A DNA stretch of 64,000 nt from Acinetobacter sp. ANC 4558. GTDB lineage: Bacteria > Pseudomonadota > Gammaproteobacteria > Pseudomonadales > Moraxellaceae. The stretch is from positions 41,400 through 105,399 of the forward strand of contig NZ_NEGH01000013.1 in NCBI RefSeq assembly GCF_002135375.1, written 5' to 3'. The notes beneath the pieces were generated by a model. The model saw nothing but the letters and a program-made list of their open reading frames with translations. It had not been told where the DNA came from and did no database searches. The position numbers and the translations under genes were made by a program. Below are positions 1 to 9,377 of this stretch, one piece after another (position 1 is the first letter of the stretch; every line of letters begins with the position of its first letter).

Positions 1-1006
1 CAAGCTCTTTTCCTGCACGGGCTAAAAAATGCTGCGCTAACATGGGAATGTCCTCGCTTCGGTGTGCCAATTTTGGAATATGAATGCGAATGACATTTAG
101 GCGATGATATAAGTCTTCACGGAAACGACCATCGTGAACTAATTTTTCAAGATCTTGATGGGTGGCTGCAACAATACGAACATCAACTTTTACAGGAATG
201 TGTCCGCCAACACGATAAAACTCGCCATCAGCCAATACACGAAGTAAACGAGTTTGAGTTTCAAATGGCATATCACCAATTTCATCTAAAAAAAGTGTTC
301 CGCCATTTGCTTGTTCGAAACGACCTTGGCGTTGTGAGTTAGCACCTGTAAAAGCGCCTTTTTCATGACCAAATAATTCAGTTTCAATTAAGTCTTTCGG
401 AATTGCCGCCATGTTGAGTGCAATAAAGGGCTTGCTGCTTCGTGGAGAATGGCGATGTAATGCATGGGCAACAAGTTCCTTTCCTGTACCAGATTCTCCA
501 TTAATTAAAACAGTAATATGTGATTGCGACAGGCGACCAATGGCACGAAAGACTTCCTGCATTGCAGGTGATTCACCAATAATTTCAGTGGATTGAATGG
601 GTTTGGTCGATTTTGCAGATTCTTGTTGTTGTAATTTAGTGAGGTGCATCATGGCACGATTAACTAAAGCAAGTGCTTCATCAATATCAAACGGTTTAGG
701 TAAATATTCAAAAGCCCCCGTTTGATAACTGGACACTGCTGACTCTAAATCTGAATGAGCGGTCATAATGATGACAGGTAAATCTGGGTGACTGCCTTTA
801 ACCTTGGCTAAGAAAGTTAAGCCGTCAATACCGGGCATACGAATATCGGTCAGAATGACATCAGGTGCTTCTTCACTGAGTCGATTTAATGCAGATTGTG
901 CCTCTTCAAAGCTGGTAACATCAAAGCCTTCTTCTTTAAATGTTTTTTCAAGTACCCAGCGCATCGCACGATCATCATCGATGACCCATATTTTATTTTG
1001 CGACAT
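1..1006 (-). CDS. glnG: NtrC nitrogen response regulator (3' part outside window)
   Basis: Sigma-54-dependent activator that, when phosphorylated by NtrB, switches on nitrogen-assimilation promoters. Reading the minus strand from the ATG at 1006 gives an N-terminal receiver domain ([15 protein letters not shown], acidic pocket, phospho-acceptor Asp in LTDIRMPG, conserved Lys in LPKPF), then the AAA+ core with Walker A GESGTGKE, the GAFTGA sigma-54 contact loop and a Walker B-type LFLDEIGDM. About 335 residues are present. The C-terminal end of the AAA+ domain and the Fis-type HTH lie beyond base 1. The start overlaps the end of glnL by 14 bp, which implies translational coupling. Confidence 0.95.
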   Translation of the reverse strand, partial: MSQNKIWVIDDDRAMRWVLEKTFKEEGFDVTSFEEAQSALNRLSEEAPDVILTDIRMPGIDGLTFLAKVKGSHPDLPVIIMTAHSDLESAVSSYQTGAFEYLPKPFDIDEALALVNRAMMHLTKLQQQESAKSTKPIQSTEIIGESPAMQEVFRAIGRLSQSHITVLINGESGTGKELVAHALHRHSPRSSKPFIALNMAAIPKDLIETELFGHEKGAFTGANSQRQGRFEQANGGTLFLDEIGDMPFETQTRLLRVLADGEFYRVGGHIPVKVDVRIVAATHQDLEKLVHDGRFREDLYHRLNVIRIHIPKLAHRSEDIPMLAQHFLARAGKEL

Positions 1007-2102
1007 GATCTGACTCCCAAGGTAGATATAAGCTAAATGTTGTTTTTCCAGGAACTGATTGACATTCAATCATTCCATTGTGTTGATGCATAATATTTTG
1101 TGCGATGCTTAAACCTAATCCTGTACCGTTCGCTCGGCTGGTTACTAAAGGATAAAATACTGACTCAATTAGATCTTCTGTGATTCCTGGACCATTGTCT
1201 TCAATGTCAATTCGAATAGCCGATCGATTTAATACGCCGTTAATCGTCACAAGGCGTTGAATTCTTGTTCTTAGAATAAGCGTAGGTTGATGATCTATGA
1301 AAAAATCTTTATTTTCCATCATCGCCTGAACAGCATTTACACTAATGTTGAGCATTACTTGAATGAGTTGATCGCGATCAGCATTCACCTCTGGTAAGGA
1401 AAGGTCATAGTCGCGAATAATTTTAATTTTTTTCTTGGTTTGATTGGTAATGAGTGAGCGTACACGTTCTAAGGGTTCGTGAATGTTAACAGCTTGATAA
1501 CTCGGAAGTTGACGAGAACCAAGCATGGTGTCAGCGAGTGTTCTTAAGCGATCAACTTCACTAATAATAATGTCGGTAAATTCGGTATATTGTGGATCAT
1601 TTAAACTGCGTGCCAAAAGCTGAGTTGCGCCACGAATTCCACCGAGTGGATTCTTAATTTCATGAGCGACGCCACGAATAAGCTGTCTGGTAATTTGATG
1701 TTGTTGAATGAGGTTTTCTTCTTTTGAGATTTTCAACATACGATCAATAGGGTTGAGTTCAATTAAGAGCAGTGGATGATAATCTTTGTTATAGTTGAGT
1801 AACGAAACCGTATAATCAACATGAATATCTTTGAAATTAACATTGATGGTTGCTTCTCGACGTGTATAGGCTTGAGAAAACTCTAAGGTGTTTTTTAAGG
1901 CTTCTTCAGTATTGAACTCATCACTTGGAACACATAATAAATTGAGCACAGGCATGCCTAATGCACGCAGTAAGCTCATATCAAAAAGAGCTTCGCATGA
2001 AGAATTAAGATAAAAAATATTTAAATTACGATCGACTAAAAGAATTGCAGTAGATAGATTGTCTACTAAAAGTCGATAATCGATAGCAGGTTTGAGTTCC
2101 AT
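993..2102 (-). CDS. glnL: NtrB nitrogen sensor histidine kinase
   Basis: Cytoplasmic kinase/phosphatase that phosphorylates NtrC under nitrogen limitation and is normally controlled by PII. The 369-aa product has an N-terminal PAS domain (about 1-125), a HisKA domain with the phospho-His in GVAHEIKNPLGG, and an HATPase_c domain with N-box (LNISVNAVQAM), G1 box (DNGPGI) and G2 box (GTGLGLSIAQ). Length and motif order are those of NtrB, and there are no membrane segments. It is upstream of and overlaps glnG, as is usual. A near-perfect NtrC site lies about 210 bp upstream. Confidence 0.95.
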   Translation of the reverse strand: MELKPAIDYRLLVDNLSTAILLVDRNLNIFYLNSSCEALFDMSLLRALGMPVLNLLCVPSDEFNTEEALKNTLEFSQAYTRREATINVNFKDIHVDYTVSLLNYNKDYHPLLLIELNPIDRMLKISKEENLIQQHQITRQLIRGVAHEIKNPLGGIRGATQLLARSLNDPQYTEFTDIIISEVDRLRTLADTMLGSRQLPSYQAVNIHEPLERVRSLITNQTKKKIKIIRDYDLSLPEVNADRDQLIQVMLNISVNAVQAMMENKDFFIDHQPTLILRTRIQRLVTINGVLNRSAIRIDIEDNGPGITEDLIESVFYPLVTSRANGTGLGLSIAQNIMHQHNGMIECQSVPGKTTFSLYLPWESDHVAK

Positions 2103-2309
2103 TAATTAGAATTTCCTGAAATAAAAAATAACAGCATTAACCTCTGTAATTGGCTTTAACCTAAAGCGCCTTATTGATGCACTTTAAGCAAGATATGCGC
2201 CAACTTTTTACTGAAGGGTTTTAATGCGTCACTTTTGTTGAAAAAATGCCCTGAAAACGCGCTATGCATAAAACGTATAACGGATCAGAATTTCAAAGTA
2301 AAGAACTTA

Positions 2310-2326
2310 TGCACAATTATGGTGCA
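2310..2326. promoter_or_regulatory. Putative NtrC-binding site upstream of glnLG
   Basis: The 17-bp dyad TGCACAATTATGGTGCA matches the NtrC enhancer consensus TGCACCA-N3-TGGTGCA at 13 of 14 defined positions. An extra half-site TGGTGCA is at 2361-2367. It lies in the 346-bp gap between divergent glnL and rimO, so autoregulation of glnLG is the natural reading. This is inferred from consensus matching only. Confidence 0.6.
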
Positions 2327-2448
2327 TGTAACAAAGTGTGATAAATATGTGGTTGTATTTTGGTGCATTATGCAAAGAGTCATGAAATCAACTATTTTTC
2401 TTTAAAAAAAAGTCATACAATACGCGCATTCTAGTGGAGCGCAGATTC

Positions 2449-3792
2449 ATGAAGTCCCCCAAAGTCGGTTTTGTATCTTTAGGTTGTCCTAAGGCATTGG
2501 TAGATTCTGAACGAATTTTAACTCAGTTGAAAACTGAAGGTTATGATGTAGCATCAGATTATGACGGTGCTGATTTAGTTGTTGTGAATACTTGTGGTTT
2601 TATTGAATCTGCAGTACAAGAGTCTTTAGATGCGATTGGCGAAGCAATGAGTGCCAATGGTCGAGTGATCGTAACGGGTTGCTTGGGTAAAGATGAAGAC
2701 AAAATTCGTAAAATGCACCCAAATGTTTTAAAAGTAACAGGGGCAGCAGCCTACCAAGAGGTTATGGAGGCAGTACATCAGTATGTTCCTGAGCCGCCAA
2801 AACATAATCCATTCATTGATCTTGTACCAGAACAAGGCATTCGTTTAACGCCAAAACATTATGCATATTTAAAAATATCGGAAGGATGTAACCACCGTTG
2901 TACCTTTTGTATTATTCCGAGCATGCGTGGTGATCTAGTTTCTCGACCTGTTGGTTCTGTACTGAGTGAAGCACAAGCATTGAAAAATGCAGGTGTTAAA
3001 GAAATATTGGTCATTTCACAAGATACGTCAGCTTATGGTTTAGACACCAAATACAAGCTTGATTTTTGGAATGGACAACCTGTTAAAACGAAATTCTTTG
3101 ATATGTGTGAAGCACTTGGTCAGATGGGAATCTGGGTGCGTCTGCATTATGTTTATCCGTATCCACATGTCGATGCTGTAATCGATTTGATGGCACAAGG
3201 TAAAATTTTAGCGTACTTGGATATTCCATTCCAACATGCAAGTCCTAAGATTCTTAAATTGATGAAACGACCTGCACATAGTGAAAACACGCTTGAGCGA
3301 TTAAAACTATGGCGTGAAAAATGTCCAGAATTGGTGATTCGTTCAACATTTGTTGTCGGCTTCCCTGGTGAAACAGAAGAAGACTTCCAAATTTTGTTAA
3401 ACTGGTTGAAAGAAGCGCAGTTGGATCGAGTGGGTTGTTTTACCTATTCTCCAGTGGAAGGTGCAACAGCCAATGATTTACCTGACCATGTACCTGAAGA
3501 AGTTAAGCAAGAGCGCTATGAGCGTTTTATGCAAGTTCAACAAGAGATTTCAGCTGCGAAGTTACAACGCCGCATTGGTCAAATAATGACGGTGCTTGTT
3601 GATGATCTTGAAGATGAGTTTCCCGTTGCTGTGGCACGATCTTATGCAGATGCGCCTGAAATTGATGGAAATGTATTTGTTGAAGATATTGATAAATCAC
3701 AGATTAAAGCAGGTGATTTGCTCGAAGTCGAAATCACAGATGCAGATGAATATGATTTATACGCAAAATTAATTCGTATTAAATCAGCTTAA
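2449..3792 (+). CDS. rimO: Ribosomal protein S12 methylthiotransferase RimO
   Basis: Radical-SAM enzyme that adds a methylthio group to the conserved aspartate of ribosomal protein S12. It shows the N-terminal UPF0004 domain ([16 protein letters not shown], further Cys in NTCGF and TGCLG), the radical-SAM triad CNHRCTFC near residue 150, and a C-terminal TRAM domain. I prefer the ATG at 2449, with GGAG nine to ten bases upstream, over the in-frame GTG at 2434; this gives 447 aa. It stands alone, divergent from glnLG, and 47 bp before pyrH. Confidence 0.95.
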   Translation: MKSPKVGFVSLGCPKALVDSERILTQLKTEGYDVASDYDGADLVVVNTCGFIESAVQESLDAIGEAMSANGRVIVTGCLGKDEDKIRKMHPNVLKVTGAAAYQEVMEAVHQYVPEPPKHNPFIDLVPEQGIRLTPKHYAYLKISEGCNHRCTFCIIPSMRGDLVSRPVGSVLSEAQALKNAGVKEILVISQDTSAYGLDTKYKLDFWNGQPVKTKFFDMCEALGQMGIWVRLHYVYPYPHVDAVIDLMAQGKILAYLDIPFQHASPKILKLMKRPAHSENTLERLKLWREKCPELVIRSTFVVGFPGETEEDFQILLNWLKEAQLDRVGCFTYSPVEGATANDLPDHVPEEVKQERYERFMQVQQEISAAKLQRRIGQIMTVLVDDLEDEFPVAVARSYADAPEIDGNVFVEDIDKSQIKAGDLLEVEITDADEYDLYAKLIRIKSA

Positions 3793-3839
3793 TTGATAAA
3801 AAATAATCAAATAGATTTAGGTAAATTGGAGTTTTGATC

Positions 3840-4568
3840 ATGTTAGATTCTAAAAAGCCGCGATATTCACGTATCTTGTTAAAACTTTCTGGTGAGGCAT
3901 TGGCTGGAAATAAAGAGATGGGGATTGATGCACAAGTGCTTGATCAGATGTCTCTCGCGATTGCTCACTTGGTTGGTTTGGGTGTGCAAGTCGGTATTGT
4001 GGTGGGTGGTGGTAATCTTTACCGTGGCAGCCAACTACAACAAGATGGGCTGGTTGGTCGTGTGACAGGTGATCAAATGGGAATGCTTGCCACAGTCATG
4101 AATGGTCTTGCATTACGTGATGCATTGGTCCGTCGTAATATTAAAACGCGTTTAATGTCGGCTTTACCTATTGGTACAGTTGTAGAGTCTTATTCGAGTC
4201 GTGATGCGATTCGCCACTTGACTCAAGGTGAAGTGTGCGTATTTGTTGCGGGAACAGGTAATCCATTCTTTACGACAGATACGGCTGCTTGTTTGCGTGG
4301 TATTGAAATTGAGGCGAGCTTGATTTTAAAAGCGACCAAAGTTGATGGTGTTTATAATAAAGACCCAAGTAAATTTGATGATGCTGTGAAATATGAGACA
4401 TTATCGTTTGATCAAGTGCTAGATGAAAAGTTGGGTGTTATGGATTTAACCGCAATTTGCTTATGCCGAGATCATAAAGTACCACTTCAAGTCTTTGATA
4501 TGAATAAGTCAGGGGCTTTACTTTCAGTGGTTATGGGTGAAAAAGAAGGTACACTCGTAACGAACTAA
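3840..4568 (+). CDS. pyrH: UMP kinase
   Basis: Phosphorylates UMP to UDP in pyrimidine nucleotide synthesis; a cytoplasmic hexamer of the amino-acid kinase fold. The N-terminal LLKLSGEAL phosphate-binding segment, the glycine-rich [10 protein letters not shown], and the C-terminal [13 protein letters not shown] typical of bacterial UMP kinases are all present. The ATG at 3840 has TGGAG eight bases upstream and gives 242 aa, so the upstream TTG at 3834 is unlikely to be used. First gene of the pyrH-frr-uppS-cdsA-dxr-rseP-bamA run. Confidence 0.95.
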   Translation: MLDSKKPRYSRILLKLSGEALAGNKEMGIDAQVLDQMSLAIAHLVGLGVQVGIVVGGGNLYRGSQLQQDGLVGRVTGDQMGMLATVMNGLALRDALVRRNIKTRLMSALPIGTVVESYSSRDAIRHLTQGEVCVFVAGTGNPFFTTDTAACLRGIEIEASLILKATKVDGVYNKDPSKFDDAVKYETLSFDQVLDEKLGVMDLTAICLCRDHKVPLQVFDMNKSGALLSVVMGEKEGTLVTN

Positions 4569-4644
4569 TGTACCTACGCTTTAAAGCACTTTATACTACA
4601 CGCTATTTTGTATACATCATTTAAAATTAAGTAAGGAAGATCAT

Positions 4645-5199
4645 ATGATTAACGATCTTAAAAAAGACGGCGAACAACGCATGCAAAAGACCTTAGAGTC
4701 TTTGGAACTCGGTTTTGCTAAAGTTCGTACAGGACGTGCTCACCCATCTATTTTAAATGGGGTGATGGTTCCTTACTATGGCTCAGATGTCCCTTTAAAC
4801 CAAGTTGCGAATGTGGGTGCAGAAGATTCACGTACTTTAATCGTTCAACCATTTGAACGTACAATGGTTTCTGCAATTGATAAAGCAATTCGTGAGTCGG
4901 ATTTAGGGTTAAACCCAATTACTTCAGATACGATTCGTGTACCTTTACCAGCATTGACTGAAGAAACACGTCGTGATATGCAAAAAATTGCGCGTTCTGA
5001 AGCAGAGAATGCGAAGGTTGCCATTCGTAATATTCGTCGTGATGTTTTGGGCGATGTAAAAGCATTGTTGAAAGAAAAAGAAATTTCTGAAGATGATGAC
5101 CGCCGTGCAAGTGACGAAATTCAAAAACTAACTGATAAGTTTGTTGCTGAAGTTGACAAACGTCTTGCTGCTAAAGAAGCTGAATTACTGAAGGTCTAA
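4645..5199 (+). CDS. frr: Ribosome recycling factor
   Basis: With EF-G it splits post-termination ribosomes. The 184-aa protein has the usual three-helix bundle sequence ([14 protein letters not shown] near residue 30, [11 protein letters not shown] near 110) and standard length. Start ATG at 4645 follows AAGGAAGA. It lies 76 bp after pyrH and 5 bp before uppS, the conserved order in many proteobacteria. Confidence 0.97.
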   Translation: MINDLKKDGEQRMQKTLESLELGFAKVRTGRAHPSILNGVMVPYYGSDVPLNQVANVGAEDSRTLIVQPFERTMVSAIDKAIRESDLGLNPITSDTIRVPLPALTEETRRDMQKIARSEAENAKVAIRNIRRDVLGDVKALLKEKEISEDDDRRASDEIQKLTDKFVAEVDKRLAAKEAELLKV

Positions 5200-5204
5200 T
5201 ATTG

Positions 5205-5957
5205 ATGACCTTAATAGAAGATAATCAGCATCTTCCAAAACATGTTGCCATCATTATGGATGGCAACAATCGGTTTGCTAAAAAAAATCAAATGCCTAAG
5301 GGTGATGGACATCGGGAAGGTAAAAATGTTCTCGATCCAATTGTAGAGTTTTGTCGAACGAAACATATTCAAGCACTGACCGTTTTTGCTTTTTCAAGTG
5401 AGAATTGGAATCGCTCAGAATATGAAGTTAAACTTCTTATGCAATTGTTGGAAGATGCAATTATTGAGCAAATTCCACGGATGGAAAAGTATAATATTGC
5501 ACTACGTTTTATTGGTGATCGATCAAAACTATCCACACATTTACAGACCTTGATGCTACAAGCTGAGGAAAGGACTGCGACTTTCACAAGCATGACCTTA
5601 ACCATTGCAATTAGTTATGGTGGAATGTGGGATATAGCGCAGGCAGCGAAACAATTGGCAACTGATGTTTTAGATAAAAAAATTACGATAGATCAAATTA
5701 ATGAACAACAATTTGCACAATATGTATGTTTATCAGATTTGCCTCCAGTAGACTTGCTCATTCGAACAGGTGGTGATTATCGAATTTCAAACTTTCTTCT
5801 TTGGCAAACAGCATATGCTGAGTTGTATTTTACACAAACTTTATGGCCTGAATTTACAGTAGATGAAATGACTGAAGCTTTTACTGTCTTCGCCTTACGA
5901 GAACGTCGTTTTGGCAGAACTTCAGAGCAGATTCAGCAAGCGAAACTAGAGAAATAA
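5205..5957 (+). CDS. uppS: Undecaprenyl (isoprenyl) diphosphate synthase
   Basis: Condenses isopentenyl diphosphate onto farnesyl diphosphate to build the C55 lipid carrier for peptidoglycan and other polysaccharides. The catalytic Asp lies in IIMDGNNRFAKK, where most homologues have MDGNGRWA. Substrate-binding TVFAFSSENW and RTGGDYRISNFLLWQ follow, and the length (about 250 aa) is standard. ATG 5205 is preferred to the adjoining TTG 5202. Cytoplasmic; 3 bp before cdsA, so co-transcribed. Confidence 0.95.
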   Translation: MTLIEDNQHLPKHVAIIMDGNNRFAKKNQMPKGDGHREGKNVLDPIVEFCRTKHIQALTVFAFSSENWNRSEYEVKLLMQLLEDAIIEQIPRMEKYNIALRFIGDRSKLSTHLQTLMLQAEERTATFTSMTLTIAISYGGMWDIAQAAKQLATDVLDKKITIDQINEQQFAQYVCLSDLPPVDLLIRTGGDYRISNFLLWQTAYAELYFTQTLWPEFTVDEMTEAFTVFALRERRFGRTSEQIQQAKLEK

Positions 5958-5960
5958 TAC

Positions 5961-6785
5961 ATGTTAGAGCGGATTATTACTGCGCTAGTATTGGTCGCTG
6001 TGGTATTGAGTTGCATGTTTGCAACGCAATCACATTATCCAATGTTGGTGTTAATGATTATGGCAGCAGGAGTTGCTGGTTATGAGTGGTTTAAACTCAT
6101 GCCAAGAAAAGCAGAACATTTACTCAAGCCGCGAGCATGGGCATTTGGGGTGTTTACTGCTGCTATTTCAGCATTAGCCCTTCATCATACGGATATGGCG
6201 CTTCTGCTTTGGGGAGCCTCCATCATCTCTTGGCTCTTTAGTGTTCATTGGGTAAAGACTTATCCAGAATATGATGGTTGGTATCACCCAATTCTCTATG
6301 TCATTGGATTGGTATTAATTTCAGCAGCAGTGACTGCAATTTTTGATGTGTGGGAAAACTCACCTTGGTGGCTCATGTATCTGTTCCTATTGGTTTGGGG
6401 TGCAGACAGTGGTGCATACTTTGTGGGTCGTAAATTTGGTAAACATAAACTAGCACCTCATGTAAGCCCCAATAAGTCGATAGAAGGACTTGTTGGTGGA
6501 GTGATTACAGCCGTGATTATTATTGTGGTTGTCGAGACGGTTTATTTAGATTTAAGCATTGCTCAACATGTATTATTCCTAATTCTTTCTATCATCACTG
6601 TATTTAGTTCGGTGCTGGGTGATTTGCTCGAATCTATGATTAAGCGTCGTGCAGGAATCAAAGACTCAGGTCGAATTTTACCTGGCCATGGTGGCGTGTT
6701 GGATCGGATTGACTCTTTACTCGCAGCAGCGCCTGTGTTTGCTACAGGTCTATATATTTTAAACCTCATTGGTGTAGATTTATAA
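5961..6785 (+). CDS. cdsA: Phosphatidate cytidylyltransferase
   Basis: Inner-membrane enzyme making CDP-diacylglycerol from phosphatidate and CTP for phospholipid synthesis. The 274-aa sequence is mostly hydrophobic, with several predicted membrane segments. The C-terminal CdsA signature is clear: VLGDLLESMIKRRAGIKDSG followed by LPGHGGVLDRIDSL. It directly abuts dxr (stop 6783-6785, next ATG 6786), so the two are translated from one message. Confidence 0.95.
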   Translation: MLERIITALVLVAVVLSCMFATQSHYPMLVLMIMAAGVAGYEWFKLMPRKAEHLLKPRAWAFGVFTAAISALALHHTDMALLLWGASIISWLFSVHWVKTYPEYDGWYHPILYVIGLVLISAAVTAIFDVWENSPWWLMYLFLLVWGADSGAYFVGRKFGKHKLAPHVSPNKSIEGLVGGVITAVIIIVVVETVYLDLSIAQHVLFLILSIITVFSSVLGDLLESMIKRRAGIKDSGRILPGHGGVLDRIDSLLAAAPVFATGLYILNLIGVDL

Positions 6786-7973
6786 ATGTCTCAAACTGTT
6801 TGTATTTTAGGTGTTACAGGTTCAATTGGTCAAAGTACGTTAAAAATACTACAACAGCATCCAGAGAAGTATTCACTCTATGCAGTGTCTGCATATAGTC
6901 GAATTGCTGAACTTGTAGAAATTTGCAAACAGTTTAGACCAAAAGTTGTTGTTGTACCGTCAGCTCAACGAGATGAGTTGCAACTCAAATTAAAATTAGA
7001 AAAAATTTCAGATATAGAAATATTGGTGGATGAGGCTGGCTTGATAGAAGTCTCGTCGTGTGAAAATGTCGATATTGTGATGGCTGCAATTGTTGGTGCA
7101 GCAGGCTTATTACCAACACTTGCTGCAGTGAAAGCAGGTAAGCGTGTTTTGCTTGCGAACAAAGAAGCATTGGTGATGTCAGGTGAAATAATGATGCAGG
7201 CTGCAAAAGAGCATCAAGCATTATTACTTCCTGTAGATTCTGAACACAATGCGATCTTTCAATGTTTGCCACACAACTATTTGCAATCAGTACGTGATGG
7301 TCAACCTAAACTCGGTGTTTCTCAAATATTACTGACTGCTTCGGGCGGTCCATTTTTAAATCATAGCTTAGAACAGTTACAAACTGTTACGCCAAATCAA
7401 GCGTGTAAACATCCCAATTGGTCTATGGGACGTAAGATTTCCATAGATTCTGCAACGCTCATGAATAAAGGTCTAGAACTGATTGAAGCGTGTCATTTAT
7501 TTGCAGTAGAAGAACAATTTGTTACAGTTGTTGTTCATCCACAAAGTATTATTCATTCAATGGTTCAATATGTGGATGGTTCAACTTTGGCACAAATGGG
7601 TAATCCTGATATGTGTACGCCAATTGCACATGCATTAGCATGGCCTGAGCGTATTCAAACACAGGTTTCAGCATTAGATTTAATTCAGCATCATCGTTTA
7701 GATTTTACAGAGCCTGACTTGGTGCGATTCCCTGCATTAAAATTAGCTCGCCAAGCAATGAGTGCAGGTGGTTTAGCGCCTACAATTTTAAATGCAGCAA
7801 ATGAAATTGTAGTTGAGGCATTTCTAAATCATCAAATAAACTTTGTACAAATTGCTGAAATTGTTGAATCAACATTAAATCGGGTTGAAAATAAATCAGC
7901 AAATAGTTTAGAGTTGGTGCTGGAAGTTGATCAGCAGTCTAGACGTGTTGCGCAACAATTGTTAGTGAATTAG
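6786..7973 (+). CDS. dxr: 1-deoxy-D-xylulose 5-phosphate reductoisomerase
   Basis: Second step of the MEP isoprenoid pathway: NADPH-dependent conversion of DXP to 2-C-methylerythritol 4-phosphate. An N-terminal Rossmann motif (LGVTGSIGQSTL), the substrate- and metal-binding PVDSEHNAIFQCL, TASGGPF and SMGRKISIDSATLMNKGLE are all seen, in a 395-aa protein of family length. It feeds isoprenoid units toward UppS in the same operon. Confidence 0.96.
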   Translation: MSQTVCILGVTGSIGQSTLKILQQHPEKYSLYAVSAYSRIAELVEICKQFRPKVVVVPSAQRDELQLKLKLEKISDIEILVDEAGLIEVSSCENVDIVMAAIVGAAGLLPTLAAVKAGKRVLLANKEALVMSGEIMMQAAKEHQALLLPVDSEHNAIFQCLPHNYLQSVRDGQPKLGVSQILLTASGGPFLNHSLEQLQTVTPNQACKHPNWSMGRKISIDSATLMNKGLELIEACHLFAVEEQFVTVVVHPQSIIHSMVQYVDGSTLAQMGNPDMCTPIAHALAWPERIQTQVSALDLIQHHRLDFTEPDLVRFPALKLARQAMSAGGLAPTILNAANEIVVEAFLNHQINFVQIAEIVESTLNRVENKSANSLELVLEVDQQSRRVAQQLLVN

Positions 7974-7986
7974 GAGTGATATTCAG

Positions 7987-9339
7987 ATGAGCGCATTATT
8001 TATGATTATTGCAGCTGTCTTATTGCTCGGCCCATTAATTGCAATTCATGAGTTTGGTCATTATTTTGTTGCACGAAAACTCGGGGTAAAAGTTCTGGTT
8101 TATTCTATTGGTTTTGGACCAACTTTATTCAAATGGACATCCAAAAAAACGGGAATACAATATCAACTTAGTGCTTTACCACTGGGTGGTTATGTACGAA
8201 TGTTAGATGAGCGTGAAGGGAATGTTGCTGAAGAAGACTTGCCTTATGCATTTAATCGGCAGAATCCGTGGAAACGAATCGCAATTGTTGCTGCAGGTCC
8301 GCTGATTAATTTGGCATTTGCTGTTGTTCTTTTTTGGATTTTACTGTTACCTGCTCAAGAGCAATTGAATACCCGAGTAGGTTCAGTTGCACCGAATACA
8401 CCAGCAGCAGCGCAAATGCAAGCTGGTGATAAAATCACGGCTATTGATCATTCATCAGTTTCTACCTGGGAAAAATTAAATTTTGCATTGGTTGATCGCG
8501 TAGGTGAAACGGGTCATATTTTAGTGACAGTTGAACGTAACGGTGAAGTTAAAAATATCAATTTACCGATTCAAAACTTTCTTAAAGATCAATCTAAATC
8601 ACCATTAGAGGCATTAGGATTTACACCTTATCGCCCATCTATTCCCGCAATTGTAGCGAAATTAAGTGAAGATGGTGCTGCAATCCGTCAAGGAATGAAA
8701 GAAGGTGATAAAATTGTTGCAATTGATGGCAAACCAATGAAAGAATGGTTTGATGTTGTACATATTGTGCAAGAATCACCAGAAAAATTATTAAAAATTG
8801 AAGTCATTCGAGATAATCAACCTGTATTATTGGAAGTTATGCCTCAAGGCAAACGTGATAATGCTGGGAATGTTGTTGGAATGTTAGGAGTACAAAGCGA
8901 TCCAGGAAAAATTGTAATTCCTGAAACATTTAAGCAAACAATACAATATAATCCTGCTGAAGCATTTGTGATGGCTGTTGAAAAAACAGGGCAAATTTCG
9001 AGTATGATTTTGCATTCAATTGTAAAAATGATTCGAGGAATGATTGGTTTAGAAAACCTTTCGGGGCCAATTACCATTGCGAAAGTTGCAGGGCAAAGTG
9101 CTGAAATGGGATGGCAAACGTTTCTATCTTTCATGGCACTGATGAGTGTAAGTTTGGGAATTTTAAATTTATTGCCAATTCCTATGCTAGATGGTGGACA
9201 TTTAGTTTATTATTTTGTAGAACTAATTCGCGGTAAACCTGTTTCTGAACAAATCCATTTGGTTGGTTTGAAAATTGGTATGGTATTGTTAGGGAGCATG
9301 ATGCTTCTGGCATTATTTAACGACTTTATGCGTTTATAA
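7987..9339 (+). CDS. rseP: Site-2 zinc metalloprotease RseP
   Basis: Inner-membrane intramembrane protease that in E. coli cleaves RseA to release sigma-E. The first membrane helix carries the zinc motif HEFGH (IAIHEFGHYFVARKLGV). Two PDZ domains lie in the central periplasmic part (about 120-300), and the C-terminal LLPIPMLDGGHLVYY supplies the third zinc ligand. At 450 aa it is normal for the family. It sits immediately before bamA, linking envelope stress signalling to outer-membrane assembly. Confidence 0.95.
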   Translation: MSALFMIIAAVLLLGPLIAIHEFGHYFVARKLGVKVLVYSIGFGPTLFKWTSKKTGIQYQLSALPLGGYVRMLDEREGNVAEEDLPYAFNRQNPWKRIAIVAAGPLINLAFAVVLFWILLLPAQEQLNTRVGSVAPNTPAAAQMQAGDKITAIDHSSVSTWEKLNFALVDRVGETGHILVTVERNGEVKNINLPIQNFLKDQSKSPLEALGFTPYRPSIPAIVAKLSEDGAAIRQGMKEGDKIVAIDGKPMKEWFDVVHIVQESPEKLLKIEVIRDNQPVLLEVMPQGKRDNAGNVVGMLGVQSDPGKIVIPETFKQTIQYNPAEAFVMAVEKTGQISSMILHSIVKMIRGMIGLENLSGPITIAKVAGQSAEMGWQTFLSFMALMSVSLGILNLLPIPMLDGGHLVYYFVELIRGKPVSEQIHLVGLKIGMVLLGSMMLLALFNDFMRL

Positions 9340-9377
9340 AATAACGCAGACGATATAAATTATTGGAACAAACAGGC

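Noticed and set aside
993..2102. Alternative sensor kinase family rather than NtrB
   Set aside because: The single PAS domain, HisKA motif, absence of membrane segments and overlap with a GAFTGA-containing regulator fit NtrB too well.
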